Source of the DNA: Petrolisthes cinctipes | Lineage: Eukaryota; Arthropoda; Malacostraca; Decapoda; Porcellanidae | Length of the DNA stretch: 64,000 nucleotides | Assembly (NCBI GenBank): GCA_033782935.1 | Contig: JAWQEG010000377.1 | Span: 124,001 to 188,000 of the forward strand | Reading direction: 5' to 3' | In this document: positions 51,453-63,060 of the stretch, piece by piece | Numbering within the stretch: the stretch's first letter is position 1 | How the letters are laid out: every line of letters starts with the position of its first letter | Notes under the pieces: model-generated | What the model saw: the letters and a program-made list of their open reading frames with translations, nothing else | Told to the model about the DNA's origin: nothing | Database searches by the model: none | Position numbers and translations under genes: made by a program

Positions 51453-54400
51453 TCCCAGAAGCAATCTGTACATGCCTACTCAGTGCTAGAATATTATCAA
51501 AATATAGGCTCAAAAAATGCTAAAAATCTATATTTTAGGTGCGTAAAGGCGATATCTCAAATTAAGGCCCAAAACACCCGAAAATTCGATATTTAATGGT
51601 CCCAGAAGCGATCTGTACATGCCTACTTCGTGTTAGAGTATTTTCAAAATACATACCAAAAACATACTGAAAATCGGTCTTTTAGGTGCCCAAAAGTCGA
51701 TATGTGCATGCATCTTCTGTACCCATTTATATCTCAAATTCTGGCCCTAAACACCCGAAAATACAATATTGTTGGGTCCCAGAAACGATCTGTACTCAGT
51801 GCTAGAATGTTTTCAAAATATAGGCTCAAAACATGCTCAAAATCGATATTTTAGTTGCCCAAATTTCGATATGTGCATTTATCTTCTGTACCCGTTTATA
51901 TCTCAAATTCAGGCTCAAAACACCCGAAAATTCAATATTTTGGGGTCCCAGAAGTAATCAGTACATGCCTACTCAGTGCTAGAATATTTTCAAAATATAG
52001 GCAAAAAACATGATAAAAATCAATATTTTAGGAGCCAAAATGTCGATATCTCAAATTAAGGCCCAAAACACCCGAAAATTCGATATTTAGGGGTCCCAAA
52101 AGCAATCTGTACGCATTACTCCGTGTTAGAGTATTTTTAAAATTCAGGCCCAAAACATGCTCAAAATCGATATTTTTGGTGCCCAAAGTCAATATGTGTA
52201 TGCATCTTCTATACTCGTTTATATCTCAAATTCAGGCTCAAAACACCCGAAAATTCGATATTTTGGGGTCCCAGAAGCGATCTGTACATGCCTACTCAGT
52301 GTTAGATTGTTTTCAAAATATAAGCTCAAAACATGCTCAAAATCGATATTTTAGGTGCCCAAAAGTCGATATGTGCATGCATCTTCTGTGCCCGTTTATA
52401 TCTCAAATTCAGGCTCAAAACACCCGAAAATTCAAAATTTTGGGGTACCAGAAGCAATTTGTACATGCCTACTCAGTGCTAGAATATTTTCAAAATATAG
52501 GCTAAAAACATGCTAAAAATCGATATTTTACGTGCCAAAAAGTCGATATCTCAAATTCAGTGCCAAAACACCCGAAAATTCGATATTTATGGGTCCCAGA
52601 AGGGATCTGTACATGGCTACTCCGTTTTAGAGTATTTTCAAAATACAGCCCAAAAACATACTGAAAATCGATCTTTTAGGTGCCCAAAAGTCGATATGTG
52701 CATGCATCTTCTGTGCCCGTTTATATCTCAAATTCTGGCGCTAAACACCGAAAAATTCGATATTTTGGGGTCCCAGAAGCGATCTGTACATGCCTACTCC
52801 GTGTTAGAGTATTTTCAAAATTCAGGCCCAAAACATGCTGAAAATCGATATTTTTGGTGCCCAAAAGTCGATATGTGTATGCATCTTCTGTACTCGTTTA
52901 TATCTCAAATTCAGGCTCAAAACACCCGAAAATTCGATATTTTCGGGTCCCAAAAGCGATCTGTACATGCCTACTCAGTGCTAGAATATTTTAAATAAGA
53001 TAGGCTCAAAACATGCTAAAAATCTATATTTTAGGTGCGTAAAGGCGATATCTCAAATTAAGGCCCAAAACACCCGAAAATGTGATATTTAATGGTCCCA
53101 GAAGCGATCTGTACATGCCTACTTCGTGTTAGAGTATTTTCAAAATACAGGAAAAAAACATACTGAAAATCGATCTTTTAGGTGCCCAAAAGTCGATATG
53201 TGCATGCATCTTCTGTACCCGTTTATATCTCAAATTCTGGCCCTAAACACCAGAAAATTCGATATTTTGGGGTCCCAGAAGTGATCTGTACATGCCTACT
53301 CCGTGTTAGAGTATTTTCAAAATTCAGGCCCAAAACATGCTGAAAATCGATGTTTTAGGTGCCAAAAAGTCGATATGTGCATGCATTTTCAGTACCCGTT
53401 TATATCTCAAATTCAGGCTCAAAACACCCGAAAATTCGATATTTTGGGGTCCCAGAAGCGATCTGTACATTCCTACTCCGTGTTAGAGTATTTTCAAAAT
53501 ACAGGCCCAAAACATGCTGAAAATCGATATTTTAGATGCCCAAAGTCAATATGTGCATGTATCTTCTGTACCCGTTTATATCTCAAATTCAGGCTCAAAA
53601 CACCCGAAAATTCGATATTTAGGGGTCACAGAAGCGATCTGTACATGCCTACTTAGTGCTAGAATATTTTCAAAATATAGGCTCAAAACATGCTAAAAAT
53701 CGATATTTTAGGTGCGTAAAGTCGATATATCAAATTAAGGCCCAAAACACCCGAAAATTCGATATTTAGGGGTCCCAGAAGCGATCTGTACATGCCTACT
53801 CCGTGTTAAAGTATTTTCAAAATTCAGGCCCAAAACATGCTGAAAATCGATATTTTTGGTGCCCAAAGTCAATAGGTGTATGCATCTTCTATACTCGTTT
53901 ATATCTCAAATTCAGGCTCAAAACACCCGAAAATTCGATATTTTGGGGTCCCAAAAGCGATCTGTACATGCCTACTCAGTGCTAGAATCTTTTCTAAATA
54001 TAAGCTCAAAACATGCTCAAAATCGATATTTTAGGTGCCCAAAAGTCGATATGTGCATGCATCTTCTGTACTTGTTTATATCTCAAATTCAGGCTCAAAA
54101 CACCCGAAAATTCGATATTTTGGGGTCCCAGAAGCGATCTGTACATGCATACTCAGTGCTAGAATATTTTCAAAATATAGGCTCAAAACATGCTAAAAAT
54201 CTATATTTTAGGTGCGTAAAGGCGATATCTCAAATTATGGCCCAAAACACCCGAAAATTCGATATTTAGGGGTCCCAGAAGTGATCCGTACATGCCTACT
54301 CAGTGCTAGAATGTTTTCAAAATATAGGCTCAAAACATGCTCAAAATCGATATTTTAGGTGCCCAAAAGTCGATATGTGCATGCATCTTCTGTACTCGTT

Positions 54401-56590
54401 TATATCTCAAATTCAGGCTCAAAAAACCCGAAAATTCGATATTTTGGGGTCCCAGATGCGATCTGTACATGCCTACTCAGTGCAAGAATATTTTCAAAAT
54501 ATTGGCTCAAACATGCTAAAAATCGATATTTTAGGTGCGTAAAGGCGATATCTCAAATTAAGGCACAAAACACCCGAAAATTCGATATTTTGTGGTCCCA
54601 GAAGCGATTTGTACATGCCTACTCAGTGCTAGAATATTTTCAAAATATAGGCTCAAAACATGCTAAAAATCGATATTTTCAGTGCGTAAAGTCGATATGT
54701 CAAATTCAGGCCCAAAACACCCGAAAATTCGATATTTTGTGGTCCCAGAAGCGATCTGTACATGCCTACTCCGTGTAAAAGTATTTTCAAAATACAAGCC
54801 CAAAACATGCTCAAAATCGATGTTTTAAATGCCCAAACGTCGATATGTGCATGCATCTTCAGTACCCGTTTATATCTCAAATTCAGGCTCAAAACACCCG
54901 AAAATTCGATATTTTAGAGTCCCAGAAGCGATCTGTACATGCCTACTCCGTGTTAGAGTATTTTCAAAATACATGCTTAAAAAATGCTGAAAATCGATAT
55001 TTTAGATGCCCAAAGTCAATATGTGCATGTATCTTCTCTACCCGTTTATATCTCAAATTCAGGCTCAAAACACCCGAAAATTCAATATTGTTGGGTCCCA
55101 GAAGCAATCTGTACATGCCTACTCAGTGCTAGAATATTTTCAAAATATAGGCTAAAAACATGCTAAAAATCGATATTTTAGGTTCCAAAAAGTCGATATC
55201 TCAAATTCAGTCCCAAAACACCCGAAAATTCGATATTTATGGGTCCCAAAAGGGATCTGTACATGCCTACTCCGTGCTAGAGTATTTTCAAAATACAGCC
55301 CAAAAACATACTGAAAATCGATCTTTTAGGTGCCCAAAAGTCGATATGTGCATGCATCTTCTGTACCCGTTTATATCTCAAATTCAGGCTCAAAACACCC
55401 GAAAATTCGATATTTTGGGGTCCCAGATGCGATCTGTACATGCCTACTCCGTGTTAGAGTATTTTCAAAATTCAGGCCCAAAACATGCTGAAAATCGATA
55501 TTTTTGGTGCCCAAAGTCAATATGTGTATGCATCTTCTATACTCGTTTATATCTCAAATTAAGGCTCAAAACACCCGAAAATTCGATATTTTGGGGTCAC
55601 AGAAGCGATCTGTACATGCCTACTCAATGCTAGAATGTTTTCAAAATATAGGCTCAAAACATGCTCAAAATCGATATTTTAGGTGCCCAAAATTCGATAT
55701 GTGCATGCATCTTCTGTACTCGTTTATATCTCAAATTCAGTCTCAAAACACCCGAAAATTCGATATTTTGGGGTCCCAGAAGCGATCTGTACATGCCTAC
55801 TCAGTGCTAGAATATTTTCAAAATATAGGCTCAAAAAATGCTAAAAATCTATATTTTAGGTGCGTAAAGGCGATATCTCAAATTAAGGCCCAAAACACCC
55901 GAAAATTCGATATTTAATGGTCCCAGAAGCGATCTGTACATGCCTACTTCGTGTTAGAGTATTTTCAAAATACAGGCCAAAAACATACTGAAAATCGGTC
56001 TTTTAGGTGCCCAAAATTCGATATGTGCATGCATCTTCTGTACCCATTTATATCTCAAATTCTGGCCCTAAACACCCGAAAATACTATATTGTTGGGTCC
56101 CAGAAACGATCTGTACTCAGTGCTAGAATGTTTTCAAAATATAGGCTCAAAACATGCACAAAATCGATATTTTAGTTGCCCAAATTTCGATATGTGCATT
56201 TATCTTCTGTACCCGTTTATATCTAAAATTCAGGCTCAAAACACCCGAAAATTCAATATTTTGGGGTCCCAGAAGTAATCAGTACATGCCTACTCAGTGC
56301 TAGAATATTTTCAAAATATAGGCAAAAAACATGATAAAAATCAATATTTTAGGTGCCAAAATGTCGATATCTCAAATTAAGGCCCAAAACACCCGAAAAT
56401 TCGATATTTAGGGGTCCCAAAAGCAATCTGTACATGCCTACTCCGTGTTAGAGTATTTTTAAAATTCAGGCCCAAAACATGCTCAAAATCGATATTTTTG
56501 GTGCCCAAAGTCAATATGTGTATGCATCTTCTATACTCGTTTATATCTAAAATTCAGGCTCAAAACACCCGAAAATTCGATATTTTGGGG
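51453..56590. repeat. 31-monomer HOR unit, copy 1 (5,138 bp)
   Basis: I located every landmark in this unit. The 31 intervals follow the order S LL S LL S LL S LLL S LL S L S S LL S LLL S LL S L, with 20 L and 11 S. Most L are 176 or 177 bp, with one of 175 and two of 169 that carry the 8 bp deletion; S are 146-148 bp. The lengths sum to 5,138 bp, the displacement to the next copy. Within the unit a smaller ~817 bp displacement relates the monomers at about 55,951 to those at about 56,768 at the start of the next copy. Confidence 0.92.
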
Positions 56591-59500
56591 TCCCAGAAGC
56601 AATCTGTACATGCCTACTCAGTGCTAGAATATTTTCAAAATATAGGCTCAAAAAATGCTAAAAATCTATATTTTAGGTGCGTAAAGGCGATATCTCAAAT
56701 TAAGGCCCAAAACACCCGAAAATTCGATATTTAATGGTCCCAGAAGCGATCTGTACATGCCTACTTCGTGTTAGAGTATTTTCAAAATACATACCAAAAA
56801 CATACTGAAAATCGGTCTTTTAGGTGCCCAAAAGTCGATATGTGCATGCATCTTCTGTACCCATTTATATCTCAAATTCTGGCCCTAAACACCCGAAAAT
56901 GCAATATTGTTGGGTCCCAGAAACGATCTGTACTCAGTGCTAGAATGTTTTCAAAATATAGGCTCAAAACATGCTCAAAATCGATATTTTAGTTGCCCAA
57001 ATTTCGATATGTGCATTTATCTTCTGTACCCGTTTATATCTCAAATTCAGGCTCAAAACACCCGAAAATTCAATATTTTGGGGTCCCAGAAGTAATCAGT
57101 ACATGCCTACTCAGTGCTAGAATATTTTCAAAATATAGGCAAAAAACATGATAAAAATCAATATTTTAGGAGCCAAAATGTCGATATCTCAAATTAAGGC
57201 CCAAAACACCCGAAAATTCGATATTTAGGGGTCCCAAAAGCAATCTGTACGCATTACTCCGTGTTAGAGTATTTTTAAAATTCAGGCCCAAAACATGCTC
57301 AAAATCGATATTTTTGGTGCCCAAAGTCAATATGTGTATGCATCTTCTATACTCGTTTATATCTCAAATTCAGGCTCAAAACACCCGAAAATTCGATATT
57401 TTGGGGTCCCAGAAGCGATCTGTACATGCCTACTCAGTGCTAGATTGTTTTCAAAATATAAGCTCAAAACATGCTCAAAATCGATATTTTAGGTGCCCAA
57501 AAGTCGATATGTGCATGCATCTTCTGTGCCCGTTTATATCTCAAATTCAGGCTCAAAACACACGAAAATTCAAAATTTTGGGGTACCAGAAGCAATTTGT
57601 ACATGCCTACTCAGTGCTAGAATATTTTCAAAATATAGGCTAAAAACATGCTAAAAATCGATATTTTACGTGCCAAAAAGTCGATATCTCAAATTCAGTG
57701 CCAAAACACCCGAAAATTCGATATTTATGGGTCCCAGAAGGGATCTGTACATGGCTACTCCGTTTTAGAGTATTTTCAAAATACAGCCCAAAAACATACT
57801 GAAAATCGATCTTTTAGGTGCCCAAAAGTCGATATGTGCATGCATCTTCTGTGCCCGTTTATATCTCAAATTCTGGCGCTAAACACCGAAAAATTCGATA
57901 TTTTGGGGTCCCAGAAGCGATCTGTACATGCCTACTCCGTGTTAGAGTATTTTTAAAATTCAGGCCCAAAAACATGCTGAAAATCGATATTTTTGGTGCC
58001 CAAAAGTCGATATGTGTATGCATCTTCTGTACTCGTTTATATCTCAAATTCAGGCTCAAAACACCCGAAAATTCGATATTTTCGGGTCCCAAAAGCGATC
58101 TGTACATGCCTACTCAGTGCTAGAATATTTTAAATAAGATAGGCTCAAAACATGCTAAAAATCTATATTTTAGGTGCGTAAAGGCGATATCTCAAATTAA
58201 GGCCCAAAACACCCGAAAATGTGATATTTAATGGTCCCAGAAGCGATCTGTACATGCCTACTTCGTGTTAGAGTATTTTCAAAATACAGGAAAAAAACAT
58301 ACTGAAAATCGATCTTTTAGGTGCCCAAAAGTCGATATGTGCATGCATCTTCTGTACCCGTTTATATCTCAAATTCTGGCCCTAAACACCAGAAAATTCG
58401 ATATTTTGGGGTCCCAGAAGTGATCTGTACATGCCTACTCCGTGTTAGAGTATTTTCAAAATTCAGGCCCAAAACATGCTGAAAATCGATGTTTTAGGTG
58501 CCAAAAAGTCGATATGTGCATGCATTTTCAGTACCCGTTCATATCTCAAATTCAGGCTCAAAACACCCGAAAATTCGATATTTTGGGGTCCCAGAAGCGA
58601 TCTGTACATTCCTACTCCGTGTTAGAGTATTTTCAAAATACAGGCCCAAAACATGCTGAAAATCGATATTTTAGATGCCCAAAGTCAATATGTGCATGTA
58701 TCTTCTGTACCCGTTTATATCTCAAATTCAGGCTCAAAACACCCGAAAATTCGATATTTAGGGGTCACAGAAGCGATCTGTACATGCCTACTTAGTGCTA
58801 GAATATTTTCAAAATATAGGCTCAAAACATGCTAAAAATCGATATTTTAGGTGCGTAAAGTCGATATATCAAATTAAGGCCCAAAACACCCGAAAATTCG
58901 ATATTTAGGGGTCCCAGAAGCGATCTGTACATGCCTACTCCGTGTTAGAGTATTTTCAAAATTCAGGCCCAAAACATGCTGAAAATCGATATTTTTGGTG
59001 CCCAAAGTCAATAGGTGTATGCATCTTCTATACTCGTTTATATCTCAAATTCAGGCTCAAAACACCCGAAAATTCGATATTTTGGGGTCCCAAAAGCGAT
59101 CTGTACATGCCTACTCAGTGCTAGAATCTTTTCTAAATATAAGCTCAAAACATGCTCAAAATCGATATTTTAGGTGCCCAAAAGTCGATATGTGCATGCA
59201 TCTTCTGTACTTGTTTACATCTCAAATTCAGGCTCAAAACACCCGAAAATTCGATATTTTGGGGTCCCAGAAGCGATCTGTACATGCATACTCAGTGCTA
59301 GAATATTTTCAAAATATAGGCTCAAAACATGCTAAAAATCTATATTTTAGGTGCGTAAAGGCGATATCTCAAATTATGGCCCAAAACACCCGAAAATTCG
59401 ATATTTAGGGGTCCCAGAAGCGATCCGTACATGCCTACTCAGTGCTAGAATGTTTTCAAAATATAGGCTCAAAACATGCTCAAAATCGATATTTTAGGTG

Positions 59501-61729
59501 CCCAAAAGTCGATATGTGCATGCATCTTCTGTACTCGTTTATATCTCAAATTCAGGCTCAAAAAACCCGAAAATTCGATATTTTGGGGTCCCAGATGCGA
59601 TCTGTACATGCCTACTCAGTGCAAGAATATTTTCAAAATATTGGCTCAAACATGCTAAAAATCGATATTTTAGGTGCGTAAAGGCGATATCTCAAATTAA
59701 GGCACAAAACACCCGAAAATTCGATATTTTGTGGTCCCAGAAGCGATTTGTACATGCCTACTCAGTGCTAGAATATTTTCAAAATATAGGCTCAAAACAT
59801 GCTAAAAATCGATATTTTCAGTGCGTAAAGTCGATATGTCAAATTCAGGCCCAAAACACCCGAAAATTCGATATTTTGTGGTCCCAGAAGCGATCTGTAC
59901 ATGCCTACTCCGTGTAAAAGTATTTTCAAAATACAAGCCCAAAACATGCTCAAAATCGATGTTTTAGGTGCCCAAACGTCGATATGTGCATGCATCTTCA
60001 GTACCCGTTTATATCTCAAATTCAGGCTCAAAACACCCGAAAATTCGATATTTTAGAGTCCCAGAAGCGATCTGTACATGCCTACTCCGTGTTAGAGTAT
60101 TTTCAAAATACATGCTTAAAAAATGCTGAAAATCGATATTTTAGATGCCCAAAGTCAATATGTGCATGTATCTTCTCTACCCGTTTATATCTCAAATTCA
60201 GGCTCAAAACACCCGAAAATTCAATATTGTTGGGTCCCAGAAGCAATCTGTACATGCCTACTCAGTGCTAGAATATTTTCAAAATATAGGCTAAAAACAT
60301 GCTAAAAATCGATATTTTAGGTTCCAAAAAGTCGATATCTCAAATTCAGTCCCAAAACACCCGAAAATTCGATATTTATGGGTCCCAAAAGGGATCTGTA
60401 CATGCCTACTCCGTGCTAGAGTATTTTCAAAATACAGCCCAAAAACATACTGAAAATCGATCTTTTAGGTGCCCAAAAGTCGATATGTGCATGCATCTTC
60501 TGTACCCGTTTATATCTCAAATTCAGGCTCAAAACACCCGAAAATTCGATATTTTGGGGTCCCAGATGCGATCTGTACATGCCTACTCCGTGTTAGAGTA
60601 TTTTCAAAATTCAGGCCCAAAACATGCTGAAAATCGATATTTTTGGTGCCCAAAGTCAATATGTGTATGCATCTTCTATACTCGTTTATATCTCAAATTA
60701 AGGCTCAAAACACCCGAAAATTCGATATTTTGGGGTCACAGAAGCGATCTGTACATGCCTACTCAATGCTAGAATGTTTTCAAAATATAGGCTCAAAACA
60801 TGCTCAAAATCGATATTTTAGGTGCCCAAAATTCGATATGTGCATGCATCTTCTGTACTCGTTTATATCTCAAATTCAGTCTCAAAACACCCGAAAATTC
60901 GATATTTTGGGGTCCCAGAAGCGATCTGTACATGCCTACTCAGTGCTAGAATATTTTCAAAATATAGGCTCAAAAAATGCTAAAAATCTATATTTTAGGT
61001 GCGTAAAGGCGATATCTCAAATTAAGGCCCAAAACACCCGAAAATTCGATATTTAATGGTCCCAGAAGCGATCTGTACATGCCTACTTCGTGTTAGAGTA
61101 TTTTCAAAATACAGGCCAAAAACATACTGAAAATCGGTCTTTTAGGTGCCCAAAAGTCGATATGTGCATGCATCTTCTGTACCCATTTATATCTCAAATT
61201 CTGGCCCTAAACACCCGAAAATACTATATTGTTGGGTCCCAGAAACGATCTGTACTCAGTGCTAGAATGTTTTCAAAATATAGGCTCAAAACATGCACAA
61301 AATCGATATTTTAGTTGCCCAAATTTCGATATGTGCATTTATCTTCTGTACCCGTTTATATCTAAAATTCAGGCTCAAAACACCCGAAAATTCAATATTT
61401 TGGGGTCCCAGAAGTAATCAGTACATGCCTACTCAGTGCTAGAATATTTTCAAAATATAGGCAAAAAACATGATAAAAATCAATATTTTAGGTGCCAAAA
61501 TGTCGATATCTCAAATTAAGGCCCAAAACACCCGAAAATTCGATATTTAGGGGTCCCAAAAGCAATCTGTACATGCCTACTCCGTGTTAGAGTATTTTTA
61601 AAATTCAGGCCCAAAACATGCTCAAAATCGATATTTTTGGTGCCCAAAGTCAATATGTGTATGCATCTTCTATACTCGTTTATATCTAAAATTCAGGCTC
61701 AAAACACCCGAAAATTCGATATTTTGGGG
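56591..61729. repeat. 31-monomer HOR unit, copy 2 (5,139 bp)
   Basis: This directly follows copy 1 and repeats it through all 31 monomers. I noted about a dozen differences, including one extra A in GGCCCAAAAACATGC near 57,966, CACACGAAAA near 57,562, CGTTCATATC near 58,539, TGTTTACATC near 59,216 and GTTTTAGGTGCC against GTTTTAAATGCC near 59,965. That is roughly 99.7% identity, the youngest large event in the window. It ends near 61,730, where the sequence returns to the interior of the unit. Confidence 0.92.
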
Positions 61730-63060
61730 TCCCAGAAGCGATCTGTACATGCCTACTCAGTGCTAGAATGTTTTCAAAATATAAGCTCAAAACATGCTCA
61801 AAATCGATATTTTAGGTGCCCAAAAGTCGATATGTGCATGCATATTCTGTGCCCGTTTATATCTCAAATTCAGGCTCAAAACACCCGAAAATTCAAAATT
61901 TTGGGGTACCAGAAGCAATTTGTACATGCCTACTCAGTGCTAGAATATTTTCAAAATATAGGCTAAAAACATGCTAAAAATCGATATTTTACGTGCCAAA
62001 AAGTCGATATCTCAAATTCAGTGCCAAAACACCCGAAAATTCGATATTTATGGGTCCCAGAAGGGATCTGTACATGGCTACTCAGTTTTAGAGTATTTTC
62101 AAAATACAGCCCAAAAACATACTGAAAATCGATCTTTTAGGTGCCCAAAAGTCGATATGTGCATGCATCTTCTGTGCCCGTTTATATCTCAAATTCTGGC
62201 GCTAAACACCGAAAAATTCGATATTTTGGGGTCCCAGAAGCGATCTGTACATGCCTACTCCGTGTTAGAGTATTTTCAAAATTCAGGCCCAAAACATGCT
62301 GAAAATCGATATTTTTGGTGCCCAAAAGTCGATATGTGTATGCATCTTCTGTACTCGTTTATATCTCAAATTCAGGCTCAAAACACCCGAAAATTCGATA
62401 TTTTCGGGTCCCAAAAGCGATCTGTACATGCCTACTCAGTGCTAGAATATTTTCAAAAGATAGGCTCGAAACATGCTAAAAATCTATATTTTAGGTGCGT
62501 AAAGGCGATATCTCAAATTAAGGCCCAAAACACCCGAAAATGTGATATTTAATGGTCCCAGAAGCGATCTGTACATGCCTACTTCGTGTTAGAGTATTTT
62601 CAAAATACAGGACAAAAACATACTGAAAATCGATCTTTTAGGTGCCCAAAAGTCGATATGTGCATGCATCTTCTGTACCCGTTTATATCTCAAATTCTGG
62701 CCCTAAACACCAGAAAATTCGATATTTTGGGGTCCCAGAAGTGATCTGTACATGCCTACTCCGTGTTAGAGTATTTTCAAAATTCAGGCCCAAAACATGC
62801 TGAAAATCGATGTTTTAGGTGCCAAAAAGTCGATATGTGCATGCATCTTCAGTACCCGTTTATATCTCAAATTCAGTCTCAAAACACCCGAAAATTCGAT
62901 ATTTTGGGGTCCCAGAAGCGATCTGTACATTCCTACTCCGTGTTAGAGTATTTTCAAAATACAGGCCCAAAACATGCTGAAAATCGATATTTTAGATGCC
63001 CAAAGTCAATATGTGCATATATCTTCTGTACCCGTTTATATCTCAAATTCAGGCTCAAAA
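61730..63060. repeat. Partial third HOR copy, entered part-way
   Basis: This matches copy 2 from about 57,407 to 58,739 (displacement 4,321-4,323), so about 816 bp at the start of the unit is skipped. It keeps GGTACCAG, GGCGCTAAACACCG and TTCGGGTCCC, but reads TTTTCAAAAGATAGG where copies 1 and 2 read TTTTAAATAAGATAGG, as also seen at 38.6 kb. It therefore descends from a relative of the unit rather than from copy 2 itself. Confidence 0.8.

Larger units (their letters stand above)
48160..53696. repeat. 3,470/3,647 bp displaced duplication
   Basis: About 48,160-48,384 recurs at 51,630-51,854 (displaced 3,470). About 48,404-50,049 recurs at 52,051-53,696 (displaced 3,647, a further 177 bp). 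Shared markers include GTACGCATTACTCC, GATTGTTTTCAAAATATAAGC, TTTTGGGGTACC, GGCGCTAAACACCG, TTTTAAATAAGATAGGC and GGGGTCACAGAAGC. The left copy carries the conversion-like patch listed separately. Confidence 0.8.
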
